Position numbers and translations under genes: made by a program. From Callorhinus ursinus (lineage: Eukaryota > Chordata > Mammalia > Carnivora > Otariidae), in assembly GCF_003265705.1 (NCBI RefSeq), contig NW_020312785.1:20880117-20944116 (forward strand): DNA of 64,000 bases. The letters run 5' to 3'. The first letter of the stretch is position 1. Every line of letters starts with the position of its first letter. Of the stretch, positions 47,000 to 57,150 are shown in pieces. The notes under the pieces were generated by a model, which did no database searches, was not told the DNA's origin, and saw nothing but the letters and a program-made list of their open reading frames with translations.

Positions 47000-49161
47000 C
47001 TATCTTTTAATCTCAACACTTTGGCTTTCATAATTTGGGAGCCAGGTATTTAACTGCAGCATTAAAAACTGCACTTCCTCAGTGAAACTTAAGAACTGTT
47101 GGGAAAAGGTGCTTTGGTCTCCAAATAGCATGCTTCTCTTCCTGAAGCAAACCATATAGAAAGCTACTTTTGTTTCAGTGATTATATATGATTTGTATAC
47201 TTCCAATTGCTAGTTATCTACTTTGGGATTCTTTGTTTCAATATTTCTATCAGAAAATGTGAATAAAGAACAAATTTTACTTACTGGTATATTAAAATGA
47301 TAAATTTTTCATATTTTGATGATTTTTGTAAAAATATAAAATCATAAGTTAAATTTAGTGAATATCTGAATTTCTGATCTATTGTTATAAAAAATCTAGA
47401 TGTTGTTTTGTTAAAAAATGTGAAAAGAACTTATTCTTTGATGTTTAATTGCTGCTTCAATGATTTGTGGCTTCTTTTTTTTTTTACAGTTTGTCTAATT
47501 AAAAGAACTCTCAATTTCAAGTTTTATATGCATCAATTGCCTGATTGGAAAGTAAATTCTCTAACCCATATAATCTGGAGTCAAGAAACTTGTAAAACAA
47601 AACAAAACAAAAATCACTTTAATTTCATTGCTGACAAGTTTCCGAATTTAAATCTCAACTTCCTGTGATGAATTTATATACTTTGTGCTGACAAGACAGT
47701 ATCTTGGGGCTTTGTTTTCCAAGTCAGTTCTAAATCTGCAGTGTATCAAAGTCTCCTCATTATGCTTTGGATGTTATGGTAGATAAATGGTATCTTCACA
47801 AAGATACATTCATTCTGGTATTGAAAATGCCTACTTAACATTCTGTATGAATAGTTTTATTGAAAAATATGTAGACAAGCCATTAATTATATGCAAAGAC
47901 TTGGAACAAATTCTTATAAGAAGCATAGCATGGCTTCCATTAAATGTACACATTTTATACAAAGTTACTGAAAGTCTTCCTGAGGTTAAACAATAAATCT
48001 TAGAAATTTAATCACTCTCCTCCCCAAAAGGTAATTTTTTTTCCTCTGTGACACACATAGGGCATACACTCAGATCTTAGCGTAGTTTAAATAACCAGAG
48101 AGTATTTTCAATGCAATCTTCTGTTTCTTAAAAATCTAGTTGCTGAGAGTAAGTTGTTCAATTATCTTCCTCAATTTCTTTTTGTTTTGTTTTGTAATTA
48201 TTATTCTATTTTGGTTCTCCTTCAGAATTGTGAAATATCTTGAATCGGAAAATGCAGAGAATGAGAGACAATGCCTCCTATCATAAAACTGAATCTGGAA
48301 AACGTATTTTGTTTTAGATTATATCTTGAATTCGAAGCACAATTTTATTGAAGGCGTTTTCTAGCTCCTATATTTCACAGCAGTATAGGATTTATTGTAC
48401 TTTTATTTGGAAAGAGATTCAGCAGATAAATGATCACATTATTTCTTACATTTTTAACGTTGATATTCTAAGCTTGTCACATTGTAAGGATTAGTGAAGA
48501 GTCTTTACAAGTAAAATACACAATCTTTTTTTTTTTCAGTTAAAAAATGCAAACATTGTAAGTACACATACACAAACAGGTAAAAAAAAAAAAACAAAAA
48601 AACCTTAAATACAACTAATTGGCCAAAAAAGAAACCCATAAACATGCCTTAAAATTCTTACTATCTTGAGAACCAAAATGGATTGAAAACAAACATTTCT
48701 AGGGAAAAAAGACTCAAAAGCTAAAATATATGACAAGTTCCTCATTGCTATCCAATATGTGACTAGCCTGGCATTTCAATAAGTGCTAAGTTTTTTTCTA
48801 AAAATGTAGAAATTGGACTGATGGTAGAATTTCAAAAGAGTCCTTTTTTAACAAATGCCATTCTTATGAACGGTAAAGTGAATTGTCCTGTTACCTTAGG
48901 AGCAGACTCAAATGAAGAAACCCGTTAAATTCTTACCAAGAAGCCTCAGAGCAGCTTATTGAGCCACACTGCTTATTCAAAATTCTGATTAGAAAATTCT
49001 CTCTACACCCTCTTCCACATGACAAATGCACAGGACTCTGCAGTCCAGGCAAGTGAATCTTATTTATTAACACTTCCAGATGCCCGAGACCAGGACTACA
49101 TTAGTTTCTCAGGTCAAAAGGATGAACATAACATTAATGGCTCATTGTGTTGGAATTTCTT
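47000..49161. other. No recognisable gene
   Basis: AT-rich unique-looking DNA. The 86-codon forward frame at 47408-47668 and the 69-codon frame at 47787-47996 have no domain. Confidence 0.3.
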
Positions 49162-49175
49162 TTGGCCATTTCATT

Positions 49176-49345
49176 TTTTTTTTAAATATTTTATTCATTT
49201 ATTTGACAGAGACACAGCGAGAGAGGGGACACAAGCAGGGAGAGTGGGAGAGGGAGAAGCAGGCTCCCTGCCTCGATCCCAGGACCCCGGGATCATGACC
49301 TGAACCGAGGGCAGACGCTTAACGACTGAGCCACCCAGGTGCCCC
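49176..49345 (-). mobile_element. Can-SINE, reverse, internal deletion
   Basis: Standard tail and GA-rich body, 'gagaagcaggctccctgc' runs straight into 'ctcgatcccaggacccc', so about 28 bases present in siblings (the 'gagcagggagcccgatg' part) are missing. TSD ttggccatttcatt (49162-49175) against ttggcgatttcatt (49346-49359). Confidence 0.96.
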
Positions 49346-49789
49346 TTGGCGATTTCATTCTGCCAATAAAAAGTTAGAGAGCTGTATTAATCCCTCACCA
49401 TAAGTCAGATGTTGTGGTCTATGTTGAGTGAGTAGGGATAGAAATATAAGTAATCCACAGTCAGTGACCTCAGTTTGCTTGAAGTTGATCAAATGTATTT
49501 GATCAACTGTATTTAAATTCCTGGTAATGCCCAGGGACAGTCCCGAGTGACATGAACATGAACCAAGATGCCGAGTGCTCATCTCAAAATGTCTGCCTAA
49601 CTCGATTTGTAGCTCCATTTATTTACAAACTCGAATTTCTGTGGTTCTGTTTTGTTTTTTTATTAAGTAGATAAATGAATGTTGGCCACTCATTTAAACT
49701 CTCTCATTTTTAAGCTTCTGTGATGCCATTTTTGCTTGGCTTTTTATGCCTCTAAAGTCACACATAATTTTTCTTTCTAGGCCTTTCTA

Positions 49790-50960
49790 ACGTCACCTAC
49801 TGTCAAATTCTGATTGCCCCCTCCTTGCCTCCGCAGCCCCCAGAGGCTGGCCCTCCATTCTCTAGTCTTATATACTCACTTAGAGTGATTTTATTTCCAA
49901 CCACATCAGAAATACCTGTAATTTTATGGCTCTTGGATCTGTACCCATATTTTCAACACCTCTTTCAGCTGGAGACCCACGTAGGACTCCCTTCTAATAC
50001 CCTCAGTCCCCTTCCTGAGCATTTCCTCTCCAGCTCTCGTCGCATTCCCACACCCTCTGCTCCAACCTGTCCCGCAGCCTGCTTTCCTTAGGCTGGTTAT
50101 TGAGATCACACACCTGGCCATCAGAGTCAGACAGTCCAGCTTCACGCTCCCCTCCTCTCCGTCCATCTGACCTTCTGCCCCAGTTGGGGCAGTGAATCAC
50201 CATACCTCTGAAATCTTTCGTTCCTATCTTCCTTTCTCTTGCTGTTGGTACATCCCTCATTGCCGCTCACCTGGACTGTGTTATATATTAGACATCTTCC
50301 CTTCTCCAGTTTTCCTCCTCTACAATCTCTCTCATGTACACTGCTATGTCTTTCATATCCTCAGAATAAAACCTAGGTTCTTATCTGAAATGCAGGCTCC
50401 TTAGGATTTAGAGATCGCAGCTATCAGCCTCGGCTTTTCATTCAAAACACCGAGGACATTTTGCTCCCAAACTACTGTCCCTGAAATTGATTTAATGGAT
50501 CTGGGGTATGATCTATGCAAAAGTTTTATTTCTGAAACACCCAAGGGATCCAAATAGAAAGAGCAGAATACCTCTGACTCTGTCCTTTTACCCTTTCCCA
50601 TCTGCCCTCCTTAGGGGCCTGAATACTCTTCCTCCACTTGCTGAACACCCCATGCCTTTGCCCATCTCACCCTTTATCTGTTTTCCTTCCCTCCTTTAGT
50701 GCCTCTTCCTCAGTAATCTGCTTAAACTATATTCAAAACAGCTGAAAAGTCAGTTCCACTAACGCACCTTTAAATGCACTGACAGATTACCCTCCACTCC
50801 TCTCTTTTTTATTTTTGAGGCAAGTACACTTACTGTAATTGTTATATTTGTTCCGTCTGCTGCACTGTGAACTCCTTTAAGGAGGGAACGTGTCGTTCTG
50901 ATGTTCTCACTCTATCCCATGGCCTGGGACAAAATACGTGCACATTAAAAGATTTTAAAA
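49790..50960 (+). repeat. Long L2 relic
   Basis: CT-rich, less AT-rich than the surroundings, and carrying L2 landmarks: 'tctgattgccccctccttgcctcc', 'ggctggccctccattctc', 'atggctcttggatctgtaccc', 'ctctcatgtacactgctatgtc', and the 3' section 'ctgcactgtgaactcctttaaggagggaacgtgtcg'. Decayed; overlapping frames of 63-88 codons inside it are not genes. Confidence 0.65.
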
Positions 50961-51112
50961 TTGACTTTAAGGTGTTCTACATGATCAGATCCTGTGTCTA
51001 ATATTATTGAGGGTGCTTTTGCTCATTCATTCATACATTCATTGACTTCCACTCTAGAATGTAAATTTGAAAACCATGCTAACCCCGAAATAGGTTGCTC
51101 AGGAAATTTTTC

Positions 51113-51355
51113 TTTTTCTTTTTTTCTTTAAAGATTTTATTTATCTATGTGAGAGAGAGAGAGAGAGAGCATGAGAAAGAGAGAGAAAGAGAGAGCACGA
51201 GCAGGGAGAAGGGCAGAGGGAGAGGGAGAAGCAGGCCCCCCACTGAGCAGGGAGCCCATTGTGGGGTTGGGGCTTGTGGGGCTGGGTCCCAGGACCCCAG
51301 GATCATGACCTGAGTTGAAGGCAGGTGCTTATCAGACTGAGCCACCCAGGTGCCC
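51113..51355 (-). mobile_element. Can-SINE, reverse, expanded GA tract
   Basis: Long GA/GAA-rich middle (51149-51208), then 'catgacctgagttgaaggcaggtgcttatcagactgagccacccaggtgcc'. A perfect 17-bp TSD tgctcaggaaatttttc lies at 51096-51112 and 51356-51372. The open frames on both strands are low-complexity artefacts. Confidence 0.97.
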
Positions 51356-51372
51356 TGCTCAGGAAATTTTTC

Positions 51373-52219
51373 AATATATATATTTTTTTAATGAATAAAA
51401 GTGATCTTTATTACTGAAATTTCAGGAGTTCAGTTCTCTTCTAATCATGCAAGTTCTTGCTCATTTTTATTTGTACTATATTCGTCGTAAGTTATTTCAC
51501 TCATTGGAAAGATTTGTATGTTAATATTTTGATTTGAAGTAAACTATTCATGTAAATATCAATTGTCTATAGCTCTAATTTTTCCAAGTCTTTCCATGTA
51601 TTTCATTATACTTCATAGGGATTTAAATGCCTTTAAACTTCTAGAATGTGCCCTTGGGAGGTCAGCATTACTTCTTCTGTAGATTAGAAAAAATTTTCCT
51701 TGTTCTACTCCCTGGTACCGTGCTCTTATTTTTTTTGACTGAACTCTGAGCCATCTTGTTTTGCTATCATGATGGATGCTATTAACTTGCATTTACTGTC
51801 ATTATTTTATAAATTCTGGTCTTGGCTTCCTGATAAACTCTATGTCACTCACTTCCAGGCACTATCAACAGTACCTCGTGAGTGACTGACTTTTCCAACT
51901 TCATCTTTAGACATCTCTAGCCAATCCCTAGGAATTCTCTGTATTTACCTTAATGCCCTTGAACATGAGTCCTAAAATGGTGAATACTGAGCAGAGAAGT
52001 TATGTCCATTTTAACACATTAATGGCACTGCCTGTGTTTTGATTTTTTTTTTTTTTCTGCTTGGTTAGTTGGCTTTTGTGTGCTTTTTTCTATTGTTCCT
52101 AACTTCTTTTTCATTCTTAAACCTTCATTTTCAATCATTTTTCTGTTTTTCTTTTCTGTCTTTGCTTTTTCTACTATCACTATTCACATCTTGGTCACCT
52201 ATTTCCTAAAGCATTACAA
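51373..52219. other. No recognisable feature
   Basis: T-rich spacer, no gene or confident repeat seen. Confidence 0.3.
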
Positions 52220-52224
52220 TAGTG

Positions 52225-52330
52225 TAATAAGGACAGCTAATACTTTGAGTACTTATTTTGTGCCATGCAGTATCCTAAGCATTTTGCCTGTCATTTCAGA
52301 CCCCATAATAGCTTTATACTTTTCTGAATA
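52225..52330 (-). repeat. MIR SINE fragment, reverse
   Basis: 'gagtacttattttgtgccatgcagtatcctaagcattttgcctgtcatttcag' followed by 'ccccataatagctt' is a reverse MIR 3' part. The 83-codon frame over it is chance. Confidence 0.6.
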
Positions 52331-52800
52331 ACCCAATCAATAGTTCATGTTGGTGAGGGGTAGAATGAGCATTCCCATTTACTGTTGGTAGGGGTGGGAA
52401 AAAAAAAAACAACTTTATACATTTCTCACCATCTTAACCCAATGAAATTTATCAGCCTTTATTTGGCCTTTAGAAGATACTAACTAATATTAGTCAACTG
52501 TAATATGAAGCTATTAAAAAAATCAAATCTGATAGTTGAAATCATAAGTATTTTTCTGTCATTTGAGACTGTATCTTCTATCTCAGCTAATATGCATGCA
52601 CTCTGCATATACACATAGTATTATGCTTTTCAACATTGTTAGCCCCGGGCTGTGTTCAAAATATTCAGGCAAGAAATGGTCGCTACCGCTTACTTTGCTA
52701 CTTTGAGTCTTCCTTTCTGCCCATCCATAGTTAATAGAGTATTTTCATTGTTTTACCATTTACCACTCACCACTTTACCATTTAAAAAAATATAGCATTC

Positions 52801-53026
52801 CTGGGGTGCCTGGGTGGCTCAATCAGTTGAGCTCAACTCTTGGTTTTGGCTCAGGTCATGATCTCAGGGTCCTGGAATCAAGTTCCACATCGGGCTCTGC
52901 GCTCAGTATGGAGTCTGCTTGAGATTCTCTCCCTCTGCCGCTCCCCCTGCTTGTGCCTGTGCACTTCTCTCTCTCTCTCTCTCTCTCACAAATAAATAAA
53001 TAAATAAATAAATAAATAAAATCTTT
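52801..53026 (+). mobile_element. Can-SINE, older SINEC2-like subtype
   Basis: ggggtgcctgggtggctcaatcagttgagc, with 'ctcaactcttggttttggctcagg' and 'cgctcagtatggagtctgcttgagattctctccctc', the older subtype. Tail of eight AAAT units. A perfect 17-bp TSD, A7 followed by tatagcattc, lies at 52784-52800 and 53027-53043, so it looks recent despite its subtype. Confidence 0.96.
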
Positions 53027-53043
53027 AAAAAAATATAGCATTC

Positions 53044-54382
53044 TCAAGTTTATTAATTTGTCCACATCTCTCAAATCTCTGACCTCACATCATTATTTGG
53101 CTGCTCATGACACTATTCTTACCCATGACTTTCCTTTACATGAAAAAAGTTCCACCCAACAGCATTTAAGCCATGTTCTCTTACTTACTAGACCTATGCC
53201 AACTACCCCTTGTATGTTCATCTCACAGTATGTGAGTACCAAAATTAACTACAAGATGTAGAAGGAATTCATTAGGATTCTATGTAATTATTCAGACCAT
53301 GAAATCACATAACTTTGAATATGGAATTGTGAAGCCCTTAGAGGTCATTCAGTAGAAGACAGACCTCTTCTGACACTTTTGAATGGTGGTCTGCTTGAAT
53401 CTTATTAAACAAAAAGTACACACTTTGTGAAGTAGCCAAAGTAATTACTACTACTAACATAAAAAAATGACTTTCAATTTTTCAGGTAATAGGCTTTTAT
53501 GAAATTTGTAGACCTCTGGGAAAACACAGAATTTCTAACCTTTCTTTGGGCAGCTTGCAAATATGCAAGGAGAAATTTCTTTTTTTTTTTTTGAATTAAA
53601 CATGGGATATCCTAAAGTTATCTAAATTTTTCATGAATTTCAAAGAGCTTCTCATATTTTGAAGTATATTCTTGATGCTCTGCATTATATTAATGTATCC
53701 TTTGAAATGAGAGTCTCAGATAGCAATATTTGGCTTGTAGTGTAACAATATATTAATTTCTTAATTACTCTTTTATGGTGTAATAACTTTGTAATAACTC
53801 TCACTACAGTTTTATTTTTTCTTCAGTTTTAACATAAGTCTTAGTATTAGCAGAAATTCAGCTTATAGCGAACTAATTTATTCTGATCTTCACAAAATAA
53901 AATACTTTGAAGTTTTCCTTCCTATATTCATTTATTCGTTAATCCACCAAACATTTAGTATTGAAAAATTCCAGGTAACAAGTACCATCACCCAGTTGCT
54001 AAAGACACTGTAAAACAAATAAAAATCTTATACTTGCTATAAATAGGGAGACTAAGACAAATGAACTGAAACTTACAGGATGTTGTGACATGTGTTTCAA
54101 GTTTGGGTATCTCAAAAAAATACATTTCATAAAACTAAATATAGAACTTGATACTTGTTTCTATTAAATTTGGTTTTATAAACTTAGGCATCTTATTTTT
54201 GAATCTTAAATAATCCGATGTATGTTTACAGTCCATATCTTTACCCATGCCATTGATAAAAATAATGAATAAACAAAGTCTAAAGAAGAATGGCATCCTA
54301 AGATGTTACTAGAAACCTCTCTCCAGGGTGAAAAGAGAATAAAAATAAGGGTATGTCAGACATGTATCACCAGTAAAGCAGG
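53044..54382. other. Mostly unique spacer
   Basis: No gene. A weak reverse L2 end may lie at about 53930-54030 ('attcatttattcgttaatccaccaaacattta'). Confidence 0.3.
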
Positions 54383-54835
54383 TGTATTAGGGTTTCCAAA
54401 GAAACAGAACCAATAGGATATATAAAATAGGTTATATTAAGAGATTTATTGGGGAACTGGCTCATGTGATTATGAAGACTGAGAAATCTCACCACCTGTT
54501 GTCAGCAACCTGGAGATCTAGGAAACCCAGTGGTGTAACGGCAGTCTGAGTGTGAAGGTCTGAGAAACAGGGAAATGGATGGTATGAATTCCAGTCCAAG
54601 GGCAGCAGAATAAGTCAGCTCCATCAGACAGGCTGGAAGGGAATGAATCCTCCCTTTCTCTGCTTTTTGCTTTTCAGGCCATCAACAGATTGGATGGTGC
54701 TCACCCCCTTGGGGAGGGCAGTCTGAGGCCACTGATTCAAATGTTAATCTCATGCAGCAACACCCTCACAGCAATAATGTTTAATCTGGGCACCCCAAGG
54801 CCCAGGCAAGTTGTCACATGCAATTAATAATCACA
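54383..54835 (+). mobile_element. MaLR-type solo LTR (MLT1/MST-like)
   Basis: Starts TGTATTAGGGTTTCC and ends TAATAATCACA. It has 'aagaaacagaaccaataggatat', 'agatttattggggaactggctcatgtgattatgaagactg', 'ttcaggccatcaacagattgg', 'aaatgttaatctcatgcagcaacaccctcacag' and 'tctgggcaccccaaggcccaggcaagttg'. Probable TSD gcagg (54378-54382) against gaagg (54836-54840). Confidence 0.8.
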
Positions 54836-55014
54836 GAAGGTAAAATCCCTCTATGATCTCGAAATCCTTTTTCTCCATGCAGGCCAACTATCATTCTGCT
54901 GTACAGATAAAACCAAAATATTCCTTTTAGAAACAATATTTACCGAATTTCCCTTTATTATGTCTGTTGTGATGACATTATACCATCTCTCTGCAATCCC
55001 GCCTGATATTCAAG

Positions 55015-55065
55015 GAAATGTGGTATAGTGATCCAGAGCATAGGCCCTATTTTGGGGGCCCAACT
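55015..55065 (+). repeat. Possible MIR 5' fragment
   Basis: 'gtggtatagtgatccagagcataggccctat' resembles the MIR start (tggtgtagtggttaagagcatgggctctgg). Short and weak. Confidence 0.35.
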
Positions 55066-55350
55066 TGCGGTTGCCAGACCGAATTCTCAGGACACAAAAT
55101 GAGACAAACAAGAAGGCAATAGTTATCCCTAAGAGAGAAAGCATCCACTATCAGTGGGTACCCGAAAACAGATTCACAAATCATAATTCAAAGATCCAAT
55201 TCCTACAAATGTTTTTTTGCCTGCCAATCTGAATTAGGAAAGGAAGGAACAACATAAAATTTTACCTTCCTCTCTCTTGTTTAAAAAAGTTAGATTTCTT
55301 TTTTCTTTTTAAAGAGGGAGAGAGAGAGGGTGGGGAGGGGCAGAAAGAGA

Positions 55351-55388
55351 ATTTTTGTTTTTAAGATTTTTTATTCATTCATTTGGGG

Positions 55389-55420
<32 letters not shown>

Positions 55421-55597
55421 ATGTGCGTGCACGAGCGGGGGGGGGGGGGGGGAGGGTCATCGGGAGAGGGAAAAGCAGACACCACACTGAGCGGGGAGCC
55501 TGATGCGGGGCTCCATGCGGGGAGGGATCCCGGGACCACGGGATCGTGACCTGAGCAGAAGGCAGACACTCAACCAATTGAACCACCCAGGCGCCCC
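55351..55597 (-). mobile_element. Can-SINE nested in the older SINE
   Basis: aagattttttattcattcat, (GA)n, a G16 run, 'gaccacgggatcgtgacctgagcagaaggcagacactcaaccaattgaaccacccaggcgcccc'. It lies in the GA-rich part of an older copy, so its TSD (about agaaagagaat and agagagagggaat) is blurred. Contains an extra 'ctccatgcggggaggg' piece. Frames on both strands are low-complexity. Confidence 0.93.
55437..55452 (+). repeat. Poly-G tract, G16
   Basis: Uninterrupted G16 followed by aggg inside the nested SINE. Quadruplex-prone; length may be unreliable. Confidence 0.95.
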
Positions 55598-56196
55598 AGA
55601 GAGAGAGGGAATCTTAAGCAGGCTACACGTCTAGCTCGGAGCCTGAAGCGGGGTTCCATCTAACAACCTGAAATCATGACCTGAGCCGAAATCAAGAGTT
55701 GGAGGCTTAACAGACTGAGCCACCCAGGCGCCCCTACTTTTCTGTCTAAACTAGGAAGCACAGATGGAGATCCGGAAGGGCTGACTTTGGTAAGAATTCT
55801 CCCTCTTTGCTGGCTTCTGACGGTTTTCCTGGGATCCTGTTTGCAGGCTAAGGAGTGAAGGGGGTGTGCCAGCAGGTCTCATCCTGGTCACCAGAAACTG
55901 TAGAGTAGGAAAAAGAATTTTCCCTTTTCTCTTTCTTGGGTGCTTGGCTGAGACCCCCGTTTTCTCCAGGGCACCCATAAATGAGTGTTTATCTAGGTTA
56001 AAAGTTCTCCACTATAGCCACTGTAATTTAAGATTGTCTTTGGTGAGGTTAACCTGCTTGTCCAGCCTTATAATTTTATTCACTTAAAGCCTCACTGTGT
56101 AGGTTCTCTGGTTTCTAAGTTGAACCCAGTCCAACCACAGATTCAGTCTGGTTTCTAAGTCGGACTCAGTTTGACCCCCGACTCAGTCCTGTTTCT

Positions 56197-56392
56197 TAAA
56201 GATTTTATTTGAGAGAGAGAGAGAGAGAGATTGAGAGAATGGGAGAGAGAGAGCATGAGAGGGGGTAGGGTCCGAGGGAGAAGCAGACTCCCTGTTGAGC
56301 AGGGAGCCTGATGCGGGACTCAATCCTGGAATTCCAGGATCAAGATCTGAGCCGAAGGCAGCCGCTTAACCAACTGAGCCACCCAGGCGCCC
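56197..56392 (-). mobile_element. Can-SINE in the ERV leader repeats
   Basis: taaagattttatttgagaga, GA-rich body, 'agatctgagccgaaggcagccgcttaaccaactgagccacccaggcgcc'. TSD ctcagtcctgtttct (56182-56196) against ctcagtctcgtttct (56393-56407). Because the target is itself repetitive, part of the match could be pre-existing. Confidence 0.95.
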
Positions 56393-56755
56393 CTCAGTCT
56401 CGTTTCTAAGTGGAACCCCGCCTGACCTCCCCGCTCTCCCCCCGACCCGGTCCAGTTTCTAGGTCGGACCAGTCCCCCCTCCCCCCCTCCCGCTCCTTAC
56501 CGAGTTTCTGTGTCAGACACGGGTTTCCAGCTGACTTCCCTGCGTGGGCAGGGGAAGAAACGCTTAGAAGTTAGAAAGCCCAAAACACAAAAGCTGTGGA
56601 GTAAGAGCGAGAGGGACTTTTATCCACCTCCCTCCAGAGGCAGCAGGAAAGCAGTGAGCTCCAGGGACTCACCAGGTACTTAACCCCTGAATAGTCATTG
56701 CTCCTGCAGACTTTCGGATTCTCCTTTTGGTTCCCTCTTCTGAAACCGAACGGTT

Positions 56756-56767
56756 AAAAGTGAAACT
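56756..56767 (-). promoter_or_regulatory. ISRE/IRF-like motif
   Basis: Reverse strand AGTTTCACTTTT fits the interferon-stimulated response element AGTTTCNNTTTC in all but the last base; a second, weaker gaaaccgaac lies at 56742-56751. It lies at the junction of the putative LTR and leader. Binding is not shown. Confidence 0.3.
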
Positions 56768-56774
56768 AAAGCAT

Positions 56775-57130
56775 TTTAAATATTTTGAAGAGCTTATCTG
56801 GGCAGAAATCAATTTGAATCAGGCAGCATCCAATCTAGCAGACAGAGAGAAGCTCTGAGGAGTTACGCAGAATGAAGGACTTCTATAAGCAGAAGGGAGC
56901 AGCAACAATGGTTATACTAGGCAAAAGAGCCTATTGGTTATTGCAAGGTTACTTTCCTTTAGGGGATTGTAGGGGTCTGTCAGGCAGATTTGTTAGGTAG
57001 TGCTGCCCAGGAGATTCCTGATTAAGTGGTTTAAGATTCCATATCTGGGGGAGCTGAAATGTTCCAGAAGTTTGGTTTGGTGATGTGGGGCTTAGCATAA
57101 GTGATTGCATTTTGGCCCCCTCGTTTTTGT
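56775..57130 (-). mobile_element. Candidate ERV1 LTR, reverse strand
   Basis: On the reverse strand: 'gcaatcacttatgctaagccccacatcacc', a TATA-like cttataga (about 56884), then 'ctcctcagagcttctctctgtctgctagattggatgctgcctgattcaaattg' and 'gataagctcttcaaaatattt', the order of U3, R and U5 in class I LTRs. Ends and TSD not fixed. Confidence 0.5.
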
Positions 57131-57150
57131 TTTGCAATTATTTCCTTAAC

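Larger units (their letters stand above)
55298..55734 (-). mobile_element. Older Can-SINE split by a younger one
   Basis: The older-subtype reverse copy runs 55298-55350 (T tail, GA-rich) and resumes at 55598-55734 ('aatcttaagcaggctac', 'catgacctgagccgaaatcaagagttggaggcttaacagactgagccacccaggcgcccc'). The interval holds a second reverse Can-SINE. The restored order matches the older form. Confidence 0.85.
55740..56772 (-). mobile_element. Candidate ERV1-like leader with tandem repeats
   Basis: Reverse-strand sequence downstream of the LTR at 56775-57130, richer in CpG than the window average. It contains several degenerate ~40-bp units at 56105-56545, each with a gtttctaagt-gga-ccagt signature on the plus strand. 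A Can-SINE at 56197-56392 interrupts them. No gag-like frame was seen. The identity as ERV leader is inferred from position and layout, not from a protein match. Confidence 0.4.

Noticed and set aside
51095..51345. Arg/Glu-rich and Leu/Ser-rich frames on opposite strands
   Set aside because: They are translations of the GA tract of a Can-SINE.
55355..55586. Open frames on both strands at 55.4 kb
   Set aside because: Translations of GA and poly-G tracts in a SINE.
55740..56760. CpG-island promoter of a host gene
   Set aside because: The CpG-richer patch is better explained by an ERV leader and SINEs; no adjacent exon or conserved start was seen.
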